64,000 nt of DNA from Sulfitobacter marinus (GTDB taxonomy: Bacteria; Pseudomonadota; Alphaproteobacteria; Rhodobacterales; Rhodobacteraceae). Made by a program: the position numbers and the translations under genes. Under the pieces are notes generated by a model. It was not told where the DNA came from, ran no database searches, and was given only the letters and a program-made list of their open reading frames with translations. Below are positions 8,374 to 17,283 of the stretch, piece by piece (the first letter of the stretch is position 1; every line of letters begins with the position of its first letter). Where the stretch lies: positions 62,001 to 126,000 of the forward strand of contig NZ_FPAJ01000007.1 of NCBI RefSeq assembly GCF_900116285.1, given 5' to 3'.

Positions 8374-8568
8374 TCAGGGCGTGGTGGTTTGCCGTGCTGC
8401 GGCGAGCAGGTGTTCGAGCCTGTCCAGATCACCGATTTCATTTGCGAAGATCAGCACGAGCCGTGCGTTAAGGGCATGGCTTTGCGCGTCGGTCAAACCG
8501 GCATGGGCATCCATCAGCGCATTGTAAAAGCTGTCCGCGTCGAGGCCGAGGGTGTCGTCGAGGATCAT
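8374..8568 (-). CDS. DUF2783 domain small protein
   Basis: A 64-residue protein, mostly helical and acidic at its start (MILDDTLGLDADSFYNALMD). It overlaps the FAD hydroxylase stop by 4 bp (ATGA), so it is translationally coupled to it. It resembles the DUF2783 family, small proteins found beside aromatic FAD hydroxylases and homogentisate genes. Its function is not established. The tight coupling suggests an accessory subunit or regulator of the hydroxylase, which is an inference from context. Confidence 0.8.
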   Translation of the reverse strand: MILDDTLGLDADSFYNALMDAHAGLTDAQSHALNARLVLIFANEIGDLDRLEHLLAAARQTTTP

Positions 8569-10169
8569 ATCATTGCTCCGAGGGCGCGGTCACGGGCCGC
8601 GATGATTGCGGCGGGGGCGGGTGTGTCAAAGACGGCGCAGACATGACCGTCGGGACGCAGGAGGTAGATTTTATCCGTACCGTAACGGGTTTCGGCGTGG
8701 CCATCCGTGGCGCGGTAGCAAGGATAGTCTGCGGATTGGTTGATGCCGATGCGCGCGATGCCTGCGATATCGGGCAGGGTCATTGGGCTGGCGGTGATCA
8801 GGGTAAAATTGCCGTGGGTTGCGGTAAGTAACCAGGTTTGGTCCTGCCCGTCATGCAGGGGGGCATCGATCAGCGCGGTACCTGGCGGCACCAGCGCGGC
8901 ACCCGGGGTTTGCAGGGGGGAAGCGGAGAGATTGCATGGTTGTGACAGCCGGCCCGAGTTGATCAGTTTGCACGCAAAAGGGTGTTCGGTAGCAAGCTTG
9001 AGAACCTGATCACGAAAGAGGGCCTCGATGGGTGACTTGGGCGTCATGAAATTGGTGGCGCGTGACGAGTTGATGATGTTTTCTGCGGAGCCGTGGACCC
9101 GTTCGATGTTGTAGCTTTCGAGAAGCGGTTCGCGGGCGTTTCCCTGCAGGACTGCGGCAAGTTTCCAGCCCAGATTATCCACGTCTTGGATGCCGCCATT
9201 ACCGCCCCGAGCGCCAAAGGGGCTGACCACATGGGCGCTGTCGCCGACAAAGATCACGCGGTTATGCACGAAGCGATCCAGCTTGGCGCAGCGAAATTTA
9301 TAGACGCTCATCCAGTCGAGGCGAAAGGGGGTATCGCCAACGATGGCCTTGATGCGCGGGATGACTTTGGCCTCGGTCGCTTCTTCCTTGGGGTCGGTAT
9401 CGGGTCCAAGTTGCAAGTCGATACGGTAGATGTTGTCGGGCTGTTTGTGCAGCAAGGCGGATTGGCCACTATGGAACGGCGGGTTGAACCAGAACCAGCG
9501 TTCGGGTGTGTCGTCGCTGCCAAAAGGCGAGGTTTCCATCTCTACGTCAACGATCAGGAAGTGTTCCTCGAAGGTTTGGCCGTTGAAGGGGAGGTTCATG
9601 CGTTTGCGCGTGGCCGAACCCGCGCCGTCGCAAGCGAGGTAATAGTCGGCTTCGACTGTGTAGTCGCCATCGGGGGTGGTGATATCAAGCGTGGCATGGT
9701 CGCCGTGGTCACTGTGATTTGTGACCTTGTTGAGGAAACGCAGGTCGATCAGGTCGGGGAATTCTGCAGCGCGTTCTGCCAGATATTGTTCGACGTAATA
9801 TTGCTGCAGGTTGATGAAGGCTGGATATTTGTGACCCGGCTCAGGCAGTAGATCGAAGGCGTAGACCTGATTTTCGCCGTGGAAATTACGCCCGACTTTC
9901 CAGGTGACGCCCTTGGCCAGCATCCGTTCGCCAACCCCCAGACGATCAAAGATTTCGAGGGTCCGTTTCGCCCAGCAGATTGCGCGCGAGCCAACGGACA
10001 CCACATTGTTGTCATCCAGCACGACCGACGCCGTGCCACGTTGGGCCAGATCAATCGCCATCGCCAGCCCGATGGGGCCAGCGCCGACGATCACCACGGG
10101 ATGGCGGGGTTCGGGCCGCGTCAGGCCCGGAGGGGGCGTATAGGGGAATGGGGCGTAATCATAGGCCAT
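8565..10169 (-). CDS. FAD-dependent aromatic hydroxylase (MhpA-like)
   Basis: A 534-residue class A flavoprotein monooxygenase. It has the dinucleotide-binding VVIVGAGPIGLAMA near residues 27-40, the DG motif as LACDGAGSATRKRMN and the GD motif as VGDSAHVVSPFGARGGNGG. The C-terminal thioredoxin-like domain is typical of MhpA/phenol hydroxylase relatives. The frame extends to 10343, but ATG 10169 (MAYDYAPFPY) is only 7 bp from the upstream gene's stop and is the sensible start. Within the hmgA operon it probably hydroxylates a phenolic acid to homogentisate, for example a hydroxyphenylacetate. The substrate is inferred. Confidence 0.85.
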   Translation of the reverse strand: MAYDYAPFPYTPPPGLTRPEPRHPVVIVGAGPIGLAMAIDLAQRGTASVVLDDNNVVSVGSRAICWAKRTLEIFDRLGVGERMLAKGVTWKVGRNFHGENQVYAFDLLPEPGHKYPAFINLQQYYVEQYLAERAAEFPDLIDLRFLNKVTNHSDHGDHATLDITTPDGDYTVEADYYLACDGAGSATRKRMNLPFNGQTFEEHFLIVDVEMETSPFGSDDTPERWFWFNPPFHSGQSALLHKQPDNIYRIDLQLGPDTDPKEEATEAKVIPRIKAIVGDTPFRLDWMSVYKFRCAKLDRFVHNRVIFVGDSAHVVSPFGARGGNGGIQDVDNLGWKLAAVLQGNAREPLLESYNIERVHGSAENIINSSRATNFMTPKSPIEALFRDQVLKLATEHPFACKLINSGRLSQPCNLSASPLQTPGAALVPPGTALIDAPLHDGQDQTWLLTATHGNFTLITASPMTLPDIAGIARIGINQSADYPCYRATDGHAETRYGTDKIYLLRPDGHVCAVFDTPAPAAIIAARDRALGAMI

Positions 10170-10176
10170 GGCGGGT

Positions 10177-11127
10177 TTAGCTTTGCAATTGTTCCCACAT
10201 CTCGATGTCGCGTTTGTCGGTCCAGATGCGGGGGTGACTGATCCCGCGGGCCTCGTCATAAGCGCGGGCGACGTTGAAGGGCAGGCAATGTTCATAGATC
10301 GCGTAATCAGCGAATTTTGGGTCGCATTCCGCGCGCACAGCATCCCATGCGTCTTTCAATGTGCCGTTACGTGCAGCGACGCGGGCGGCGGGGCGGTACG
10401 TGCTTTCGACGAAGTCGCGGGTATTTTCAATGGCGGCGTTTACCATGTCGCTGCCCACCAGCGCATCGCCGCGACCGGGGGCGATGGCATCGACATCATA
10501 GGCTTTGATCGCGTCCAGCGTATTACCCCAATCGGCGAAATAGCCGTCGCCACAGTAGCAGGCGGAATGGTATTCAACGATATCACCGGTGAACATGACG
10601 TTTTCATCGGGGACATGGACGACAATATCGCCCGCAGTATGGGCGCGGCCCAGATGCATCAAGTCAATACGGCGGTTACCGAGGTACACAGTCATACGGT
10701 CGTTGAAGGTGGTCGTGGGGTAGGTGAGCCCCGGAATGGATTCATGCCCCTCGAACAGGCGGGGGAAACGTTGGAATTCGCTGTCCCAATCTTCTTGGCC
10801 ACGCTCATTGACCATGCCGCGTGCCATTTCAGACATGATGATCTGATCCGCGTTGAAAGCCGAGGCCCCTAGGACGCGGACGGCGTGGTAATGGGTGAGT
10901 GCCACATGGGTGATGGGCTTGTCGGTGACCTCGCGGACTTTCTCGATGACTTTGCCCGCGAGGCGGGGGGTCGCCTGCGCCTCGACGATCATGACGCTGT
11001 CATCACCGATGATGACGCCTGAATTCGGATCGCCCTCGGCGGTGAAGGCCCAGAGGTCTTTACCGACTTCGGTAAAGGAGATCTTCTTTTCGGTCATGTC
11101 CCCTTGGGATGCGAATTTCTTGGCCAT
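10177..11127 (-). CDS. MBL-fold metallohydrolase-like protein with altered metal motif
   Basis: A 316-residue metallo-beta-lactamase-fold protein. The first metal motif, normally HxHxDH, reads HYHAVR, so the two Zn1 histidines are kept but the Asp-His pair is replaced. Later ligands look intact: His in GRAHTAGD and Asp in FTGDIVE. It may bind one metal or act on an unusual substrate. The start at 11127 has AAAGGA seven bases upstream. It lies between fahA and the FAD hydroxylase in one operon, so a role in processing an intermediate of the homogentisate route, such as a lactone or thioester, is possible but unproven. Confidence 0.85.
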   Translation of the reverse strand: MAKKFASQGDMTEKKISFTEVGKDLWAFTAEGDPNSGVIIGDDSVMIVEAQATPRLAGKVIEKVREVTDKPITHVALTHYHAVRVLGASAFNADQIIMSEMARGMVNERGQEDWDSEFQRFPRLFEGHESIPGLTYPTTTFNDRMTVYLGNRRIDLMHLGRAHTAGDIVVHVPDENVMFTGDIVEYHSACYCGDGYFADWGNTLDAIKAYDVDAIAPGRGDALVGSDMVNAAIENTRDFVESTYRPAARVAARNGTLKDAWDAVRAECDPKFADYAIYEHCLPFNVARAYDEARGISHPRIWTDKRDIEMWEQLQS

Positions 11128-11169
11128 TTGTATTCCTTTATCGACTGTCTGCGCGCGGGGCGATTGTGG

Positions 11170-11204
11170 GTGCCTCCGGCGGGAGTTTATTTGGCAAAAT
11201 GAAG
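11170..11204. repeat. Dispersed GTGCCTCCGGCGGG repeat, copy 2
   Basis: GTGCCTCCGGCGGG followed by AGTTTATTTGGCAAAATGAAG occupies most of the 83-bp gap between the fahA stop and the MBL gene start. It matches the copy at 8339-8373. Both copies are within the homogentisate operon and in the same plus-strand orientation, just past stop codons of minus-strand genes. Confidence 0.65.
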
Positions 11205-11210
11205 CGAGGA

Positions 11211-12464
11211 TCAGGGTTGCGGTTTGGCGGGAAGAATTGTGCCGGAGCAGGCACCAAACCCGATCCGGTAGCCGTTGCCTTGGGCGTGGCCGGTCAGGAT
11301 CATTGTATCGCCGTCCTCGATAAAGCTGCGGGTGGAGCCGTCGGACAGGGTGATAGGTTCCTTGCCGCCCCAGCTGAGTTCAAGCAGGCTGCCACGTTCG
11401 TTTTTTTCGGGGCCCGAGATCGTGCCGGAGCCGAGCAAATCGCCAGCGTTCATCGCACAGCCAGACGAGGCGTGATGCGCCAGTTGTTGCGGCGCGGAAT
11501 AATACATCGTGTTGTAGTTTGTACGTGCGAGGACTTCTTGTTCGCCGCCATCGGGTTGGATCAATATGCTTAGGTCGATGTCATAAAGCATCGGTTTGGG
11601 TTCTTGCAGATAGGGCAGTAGTTCCTTCTCGCGGTCCGGTGTCGGGGTCCGGAACGGGTCGAGCGCTGCGGCTGTCACGATCCAGGGGGAGATTGAGGTT
11701 GCAAAGGCTTTGGCTTGGAACGGGCCGAGCGGTTGATATTCCCAGGCCTGGATGTCGCGGGCTGACCAGTCATTCAGCAGCACGTAGCCAAAGATCATTT
11801 CATCTGCTTCGGCGACGCTGATCATGTTACCCATTTCGGTAGAAGTCCCGACGATGGCACCCATCTCAAGTTCGATATCCAGGCGTTTGCAGGGGCCGAA
11901 AGTCGGCGTATCGGCATCTGGTGCTTTGAGCTGCCCGTTCGGGCGATAGATGTCGGTGCCCGAGACAACCACGGTAGAGGCGCGGCCGTTATAGCCGATG
12001 GGAATGTGCAGCCAATTGGGCGGCAGCGCGTTTTCCACCCCACGAAACATCGTGCCGACATTGGTGGCATGGTGACGGCCAGCGTAGAAGTCCGTGTATT
12101 CGGAGACAACGAAAGGCATGTGCAAACGGATTTCCGACATCGGCACAAGATGTGGGGCGGCTTTGGCTTGATCAGGACTGCCGGAGGCGAGAAGAGCGGT
12201 AAGTTGCGCGCGCAGCTTGGCCCATGTGTCTGGTCCCAGATCCATCACGTCGTTCCAATAAGGCACGTCAAACACCGGGTCGAAATGCAGCAGGATCAGA
12301 TCCTCGGCCTCGACCGCGGCCATGTCCAGAACCATATCGCCAATGGCAACACCGCAACGCGGTTCAAGGCTGTCGGTCGAAAACACGCCATAGGGCAGGT
12401 TGTTGAGTGGGAAATCAGTGTCGGCGCTGTTGGCGCTTTCCACCCATGAAGTCAGCAATGTCAT
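11211..12464 (-). CDS. fahA: Fumarylacetoacetase
   Basis: Hydrolyses fumarylacetoacetate to fumarate and acetoacetate, the last step of tyrosine/homogentisate degradation. The 417-residue length and the motifs DFYAGRHHATNVGTMFRG, ELEMGAIVG and LNDWSARDIQAWEYQPLGPF are characteristic of FAH. It starts at ATG 12464 with AAGGA six bases upstream and sits 46 bp after hmgA. No maleylacetoacetate isomerase gene is found next to it, so the isomerisation step must be supplied from elsewhere. Confidence 0.96.
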   Translation of the reverse strand: MTLLTSWVESANSADTDFPLNNLPYGVFSTDSLEPRCGVAIGDMVLDMAAVEAEDLILLHFDPVFDVPYWNDVMDLGPDTWAKLRAQLTALLASGSPDQAKAAPHLVPMSEIRLHMPFVVSEYTDFYAGRHHATNVGTMFRGVENALPPNWLHIPIGYNGRASTVVVSGTDIYRPNGQLKAPDADTPTFGPCKRLDIELEMGAIVGTSTEMGNMISVAEADEMIFGYVLLNDWSARDIQAWEYQPLGPFQAKAFATSISPWIVTAAALDPFRTPTPDREKELLPYLQEPKPMLYDIDLSILIQPDGGEQEVLARTNYNTMYYSAPQQLAHHASSGCAMNAGDLLGSGTISGPEKNERGSLLELSWGGKEPITLSDGSTRSFIEDGDTMILTGHAQGNGYRIGFGACSGTILPAKPQP

Positions 12465-12510
12465 AGTCTGTCCTTGAATTAATTTGTCTGCGCGACCCTT
12501 GGATCAGAGC

Positions 12511-13872
12511 CTATTTCTTGCCCGGTGTACCGTCGAACTTTTTCTCGAGGCTGTCCCAACAATCGATGTAGTCATCCTGCAAGGGGGCCTCCTGCGCGGC
12601 GAACTTGGTCAGATGCTGTGGGAAGCGGGTTTCGAACATAAACGACATTGTATTGTCGAGTTTTTCCGCCTTGAGATCGGCATTCGACGCGCCCTCGAAC
12701 GCATTTTTGTCAGGCCCGTGGGGCAGCATCATATTGTGCAGCGACATGCCACCCGGGATAAACCCTTTGGGCTTGGCGTCGTATTGGCCATAGATGTTGC
12801 CCATGAGTTCGGACATGACGTTTTTATGGTACCATGGTGGGCGGAACGTATCCTCGGCGACCATCCAGCGTTCGCGGAACAGCACAAAATCGATATTCGC
12901 GGTGCCTTCGACGCCCGACGGGGCTGTTAGCACGGTAAAGATCGACGGGTCGGGATGGTCGAACAGGACAGCGCCCACAGGGCAATAGGTGCGCAGGTCG
13001 TATTTGACAGGGGCGTAATTGCCGTGCCACGCAACGACGTCCAAGGGGGAATGGCCGATCTTGGTTTCGTGAAATTGTCCGCACCATTTGATCGTCACGG
13101 TTGAGGGCGCATCGCGGTCTTCGAACGCGGCGACCGGTGTTTTGAAATCGCGGCGGTTGGCCATGCAGTTTGCGCCAATCGGGCCACGACCGGGGAGTTC
13201 GAATTTCTGGCCGTAGTTTTCGCAGACAAAACCGCGCGCTGGGCCTTCGATGACTTCGACGCGGTAAACCAAACCGCGCGGGATGATCGCGATTTCCTTG
13301 GGTTCAAGGTCGATCACGCCCAATTCTGTGCAAAACCGCAAACGGCCCTCTTGGGGGACGATCAACATTTCGCTGTCGGCGGAGTAGAAATAGGCATCGA
13401 CCATGCTGTCGGTGACCAGATAGATGTGGCTGGCCATGCCGATCTGGGTGTTCACATCGCCCGCCGTCGTCATGGTGCGCATGCCGGTCAGCCATGTGAG
13501 TTTCTGGATGGAATGCGGCACCGGATCCCAGCGGTATTGACCAAGGCTGGTCACGTCCTGCGGGATATGCGGCGCGGATTTCCAATAGGGCAGATCGATT
13601 TTTTCATAGCGGTGCGAATGTTTCACCGACGGACGGATGCGGTAGCACCATGTGCGTTCGTTCTGATGGCTGGGCGCGGTGAAGGCCGTGCCGGACAGCT
13701 GTTCGCCGTACAGGCCGTAATTGCATTTTTGCGGGCTGTTCATGCCTTGGGGCAGGGCACCGGGTAACGCTTCGGTTTCAAAGTCATTGCCGAAACCGGG
13801 CATATAGCCTGCGGTCGTGCCCATCGGGCTGGTTGCTGTCGTCAGGTCGGATGGGGTTACTTGGCGGTTCAC
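12511..13872 (-). CDS. hmgA: Homogentisate 1,2-dioxygenase
   Basis: Non-heme iron enzyme opening the homogentisate ring to maleylacetoacetate. The C-terminal [15 protein letters not shown] segment contains the His and Glu iron ligands of the family, and [17 protein letters not shown] is the typical N-terminal block. The frame extends to ATG 13929, but GTG 13872 has GGGAGG just upstream and yields 453 residues, the expected length. The longer start would run into the MarR operator. First gene of a five-gene operon divergent from marR. Confidence 0.96.
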   Translation of the reverse strand: MNRQVTPSDLTTATSPMGTTAGYMPGFGNDFETEALPGALPQGMNSPQKCNYGLYGEQLSGTAFTAPSHQNERTWCYRIRPSVKHSHRYEKIDLPYWKSAPHIPQDVTSLGQYRWDPVPHSIQKLTWLTGMRTMTTAGDVNTQIGMASHIYLVTDSMVDAYFYSADSEMLIVPQEGRLRFCTELGVIDLEPKEIAIIPRGLVYRVEVIEGPARGFVCENYGQKFELPGRGPIGANCMANRRDFKTPVAAFEDRDAPSTVTIKWCGQFHETKIGHSPLDVVAWHGNYAPVKYDLRTYCPVGAVLFDHPDPSIFTVLTAPSGVEGTANIDFVLFRERWMVAEDTFRPPWYHKNVMSELMGNIYGQYDAKPKGFIPGGMSLHNMMLPHGPDKNAFEGASNADLKAEKLDNTMSFMFETRFPQHLTKFAAQEAPLQDDYIDCWDSLEKKFDGTPGKK

Positions 13873-13900
13873 GAAAGCCTCCCTTGCAAAATCTGTTGCG

Positions 13901-13925
13901 TTTGTAATAGTTGTTTTTGTAACTA
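13901..13925. promoter_or_regulatory. Candidate MarR operator between hmgA and marR
   Basis: The 69-bp divergent region contains an inverted repeat TAGTT (13908-13912) / AACTA (13921-13925) and a direct repeat TTTGTAA at 13901-13907 and 13916-13922. The region is AT-rich compared with its flanks and lies between both start codons, as expected for an operator controlling hmgA and the regulator together. Confidence 0.55.
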
Positions 13926-13941
13926 ACAAGCGGTCCCTTAC

Positions 13942-14391
13942 ATGTCAGACGCCGATTTCGACCTTACCCAGTTCCTGCCCTATCTGCTGAACCAAGCAGC
14001 CGAGGCAAGCAGTCTGGAGTTCCAGAAAATCTATAAAGACCGGTATGGGATGCTGAGAACCGAATGGCGGGTGCTGTTTCATCTCGGGCTTTACGGGCGC
14101 ATGACCGCAAGCGAGATCGGGGCGCGCGCAAATATGCACAAGACCAAGATCAGCCGCGCGGTGCAACGGCTGGCAGAGCGGCGTTTCGTGACGCGTTCCC
14201 GTGACGATGCCGACCGCAGGGTCGAACATCTTGCCCTGACGGCACAGGGACAGGCGGCCTATGCGGATCTGCATCAGGTTGCGCAACGCTATGATGATGA
14301 GCTGACGGCGGGCCTTGGCCCGGCAGAGCGCGCAGCGCTGAAAAAGATGCTGGTGGCGCTTTCGGCGAAATTTCCTGCGGGCTTTACTTGA
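13942..14391 (+). CDS. MarR-family transcriptional regulator
   Basis: A 149-residue winged-helix protein with MARTAMGWR-like core: [20 protein letters not shown] is the recognition helix region and [19 protein letters not shown] the wing. It is transcribed divergently from the homogentisate operon and probably represses it, with a pathway aromatic acid as inducer. Function is inferred from orientation and the intergenic inverted repeat; the ligand is unknown. Confidence 0.88.
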   Translation: MSDADFDLTQFLPYLLNQAAEASSLEFQKIYKDRYGMLRTEWRVLFHLGLYGRMTASEIGARANMHKTKISRAVQRLAERRFVTRSRDDADRRVEHLALTAQGQAAYADLHQVAQRYDDELTAGLGPAERAALKKMLVALSAKFPAGFT

Positions 14392-14417
14392 GCGCGGTTC
14401 GGCGTCACCGATAGCAC

Positions 14418-15287
14418 ATGAATGATCAAGCCCGTGGATTTCTAATTACCTTGATCGGCGTCCTTTGCGTGGTGCCGGATTCGCTGTTTGTGCGGCTGAT
14501 TGATGCGCCTGCGCTTACGATCGCGTTTTGGCGGTTGGTGGTGGCTGGCGGGTTTATCTGCGGCTGGATATTTTGGACCAAGGGTTCGGGGCCGTTCCTC
14601 GCGGTGCTGAAAACCGGGCGCTACGGCGCGATATATATGGTCGGTACAGGGGCGAGCGGCGTTTTGTTTGTGCTGGCGGTCAGTCTGACGTCGGTCGCCA
14701 ATGTGGTATTCATCATCGCATCGCTGCCTGTTTTCGCCACGATCTATAGCCGGATTTTTCTGGCAGAACCGATCAGCCGGCGGATGTTGATCACGATTGC
14801 AGCCGTCTTGGTGGGCATGGCACTTATCGCCTACGGGTCGGGGCAGTCGGGGCATGCCAGTTTGGCGGGCGATCTGCTTGCTTTGGCCGTGTCCGCATTG
14901 TTCGCAGCAGGTTTGACGGCGGCGCGTTATGCCAAGGCCGTGTCCATGGTGCCGGGGGCGGGCTTGTCCTATTTGATTGCTGCAGGGTTGATTGCACCCT
15001 TTGCCGTGCCTCTTGCGATGCCCGTCGATCAGGCCCCACTGGTGTTGGGTCACGGTGTGTTCATTATGGTGAGTTCGGTCTTGTTGGCGCTTGGCCCGCG
15101 CTACATTCCCTCGGCCGAGGTTGGGTTGCTGGTACTTTTGGAATCGGTGCTGGCACCGCTATTGGTCTGGGCCGTCGTGGGCGAAAACCCGGGTGCCTAT
15201 GCGTTGACCGGCGGGGGGCTGGTGATCCTGGCGCTGTTCACATCAAATATGATGGCCTTGTCGCGCCGGGACCGTATCAGAAATTGA
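14418..15287 (+). CDS. DMT superfamily (EamA) transporter
   Basis: A 289-residue inner-membrane protein with about ten hydrophobic helices arranged as two EamA repeats (one before and one after residue ~150). RLVVAGGFICGW in the first repeat and YIPSAEVGLLVLLESVLAPLL in the second are typical of drug/metabolite exporters. It follows marR by 26 bp and may be co-transcribed. The 3' end overlaps the end of mipZ by 11 bp, tail to tail. The substrate is unknown. Confidence 0.88.
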   Translation: MNDQARGFLITLIGVLCVVPDSLFVRLIDAPALTIAFWRLVVAGGFICGWIFWTKGSGPFLAVLKTGRYGAIYMVGTGASGVLFVLAVSLTSVANVVFIIASLPVFATIYSRIFLAEPISRRMLITIAAVLVGMALIAYGSGQSGHASLAGDLLALAVSALFAAGLTAARYAKAVSMVPGAGLSYLIAAGLIAPFAVPLAMPVDQAPLVLGHGVFIMVSSVLLALGPRYIPSAEVGLLVLLESVLAPLLVWAVVGENPGAYALTGGGLVILALFTSNMMALSRRDRIRN

Positions 15288-16086
15288 TCTCTACTCCGGG
15301 CAGGTTGAGAGCCTTCATCAGATCGCGTAACTCTTGGCGGGCGGCCACGTTCGAGATGTTGAGTTGTTTGACGCCGATGTCCTTGAGGTCCAGCAGAGTC
15401 AGCCCGCGCGGGAACAGCTCGCGGAAAATGACCCGCTCGTTAAAGCCGGGCGCAATCCGAAAGCCGATCCGCTTGCTGAGGTTCAGGATCGCACGCTCCA
15501 TCTTGTCTTTGTTGACCATGCGCTGCGCGCCCATCCGGTTGCGCACGACGATCCAGTCAATCGGGGCAAGCCCGGCCTGAGCGCGCAACTGCCGCGCATT
15601 CCAGACCATTTCGGAATAAACCGACGGGCCGGTGATTTTGTCGCCAGTGGCATCCGTATGGGCCAGCAGATCAAAATCGATAAAGCTGTCATTCAGCGGG
15701 GTGATCAGCGTGTCGGCCAGCGAATGGGCAACCTGGCTAAGCCGGGTGTGCGAACCGGGGCAGTCAATCAGGATAAAATCGCTGACCGGTTCCAGCTCGG
15801 CAATGGCGGCGCTAAGACGGTGATCATAGATGTTTTCACCGGGCTTTAGGGCATCGGCCTCTACCTCGGGCAGTTCGTGCATGGACGGGGATGGCAGATC
15901 GAGATCGGCGGATGCGAGAAATGATTTGCGATTGTCGATATACCGCCCAAAGGTGCGCTGGCGCAGGTCGAGGTCCAAAACACTGACCCGGTGGCCCATC
16001 CGCGCAAGGGCGGTTGCGACATGCATTGAAACGGTTGATTTGCCCGCTCCGCCTTTTTCATTTCCGACGACGATAATATGCGCCAT
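15277..16086 (-). CDS. mipZ: MipZ, division-plane positioning ATPase
   Basis: A 269-residue ParA/MinD-family ATPase with the deviant Walker A KGGAGKST (residues about 11-18). DLDLRQRTFGRYIDNR and DFILIDCPGSHTRLSQVAHSLADTL are typical of MipZ. In alphaproteobacteria MipZ binds ParB near the origin, forms a bipolar gradient and blocks FtsZ polymerisation away from midcell. It replaces MinCDE. The ATG at 16086 gives the canonical N-terminus MAHIIVVGNEKGG. Confidence 0.94.
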   Translation of the reverse strand: MAHIIVVGNEKGGAGKSTVSMHVATALARMGHRVSVLDLDLRQRTFGRYIDNRKSFLASADLDLPSPSMHELPEVEADALKPGENIYDHRLSAAIAELEPVSDFILIDCPGSHTRLSQVAHSLADTLITPLNDSFIDFDLLAHTDATGDKITGPSVYSEMVWNARQLRAQAGLAPIDWIVVRNRMGAQRMVNKDKMERAILNLSKRIGFRIAPGFNERVIFRELFPRGLTLLDLKDIGVKQLNISNVAARQELRDLMKALNLPGVEINF

Positions 16087-16280
16087 TTCCAGCTGTCCCT
16101 TCTACTCCCCCGCTTTTGCCGGGGCCACATTGGGGCGAACCATATGGCAGATATGGTGCTTTTGAAAGGACTAGCGCGCCCAGTATTGTGGTTATTGTAT
16201 CAGGGCTTTGCCGCGTTCCATCTTGTGATGAATTGGCGGGCGTCACGGCGATGCGGGCCGTTTGATGTGGTTGGGTTGAA

Positions 16281-16532
16281 TTACGCGGACGCGCTCAGAT
16301 GGCTGCGGCAGGCGGTGATCATCTGCGTCAGTTCACGCCGGTCGCCATATAGCCGCTTTAACGCAGCGGCTAGTACCAATGCTTGGCTATATTGCCGGCT
16401 GCGCATCAGGTTTTGAGCTGCGGACAGATCTTGTGTCCACAGTTCTGGCTGGGCGGGCGGTGCGTATTTGGGCGCAGGGGGCTGTTGCTGAGGTTTTCGG
16501 ACGGGACGGCGGGTCAGGCAAGACGTGGTCAT
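16281..16532 (-). CDS. Small conserved-looking hypothetical protein
   Basis: An 83-residue protein with a proline/glutamine-rich N-terminus (QQQPPAPKYAPPAQPE) followed by a helical segment, WTQDLSAAQNLMRSRQYSQA, reminiscent of a single TPR-like helix pair. AAGG lies eight bases before the ATG. It sits upstream of mipZ on the same strand across a 194-bp gap. I do not recognise a family. A competing plus-strand frame over the same bases is judged a shadow. Confidence 0.55.
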   Translation of the reverse strand: MTTSCLTRRPVRKPQQQPPAPKYAPPAQPELWTQDLSAAQNLMRSRQYSQALVLAAALKRLYGDRRELTQMITACRSHLSASA

Positions 16533-16792
16533 CAGCGAACCTTTCGAGGAGGGCTGAGGCGACGTTGCCTGGAAATCCTTTTCAAAACCTAAACGCGGCT
16601 GCGTTGGGACATGAAAATTTATGCGAAACGCGGGTGGGTTTTCGGCGGCTTGCCGGACTGGTTGGGCACGCCATCAATGGGTCGCTTGCACGTTGTGCCA
16701 GACCGTGCCTGTAGAGCCAACGAAGATGTCGGTCTAGCATAGGAGTTTAAACGCGGTACAATACTTGAGCTTATCAAGAAGGAAGGCGCAGT

Positions 16793-17209
16793 ATGATTTC
16801 CTACGTCACCGTTGGCGCTGATGATATCGCGCGTGCAAAGCGGTTTTATTCGGCGTTTCTGCCAGCCCTTGGTTACGGGCTAAAGGAAGGCCCCGAAGGG
16901 CTAAGCTATGCGCTGCCTGTCGAGCCGGGTCAGTCACCGGTTCTGCCGGATTTCTACGTAAAGCCAACCTTTGATGGGGCCCCGGCGACCGCTGGAAACG
17001 GTGCCATGACTGCGTTCGAGGCACGCAGCCAAGCCCAGGTTCGCGACCTTCACGCCGCCGCCCTTGCCGCTGGCGGTTCGGATGAAGGCCAGCCGGGTTT
17101 TCGCCCGTCATACGGGCCGCATTTTTACGTCAGCTATCTTCGCGACCCTCAAGGCAACAAGATCGCGCTGTTCTCTAGCGATCTGAACGAGCCGGGGCGG
17201 GACGGATAA
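16793..17209 (+). CDS. VOC-family (glyoxalase/dioxygenase fold) protein
   Basis: A 138-residue protein of the vicinal oxygen chelate superfamily: MISYVTVGADDIARAKRFYS at the N-terminus and YVSYLRDPQGNKIALF at the C-terminus are the two paired motifs. GAAGGAAGG stands ahead of the ATG. Such stand-alone proteins are usually annotated as glyoxalase-like; the reaction cannot be predicted. The 260 bp upstream hold no confident gene, only a possible 43-codon frame (see findings). Confidence 0.85.
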   Translation: MISYVTVGADDIARAKRFYSAFLPALGYGLKEGPEGLSYALPVEPGQSPVLPDFYVKPTFDGAPATAGNGAMTAFEARSQAQVRDLHAAALAAGGSDEGQPGFRPSYGPHFYVSYLRDPQGNKIALFSSDLNEPGRDG

Positions 17210-17283
17210 CACGGCTCGCGCAGTGCTGCCCTGAATGTGGAAAGGCGAAAAGTAACCAATTAGCTGAATGGTGCGCATTGGTC

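Noticed and set aside
16078-16416. 112-codon plus-strand frame opposite mipZ and the small hypothetical gene
   Set aside because: The part opposite the 83-residue gene is low in plausibility and the start lies inside mipZ; kept as a shadow.
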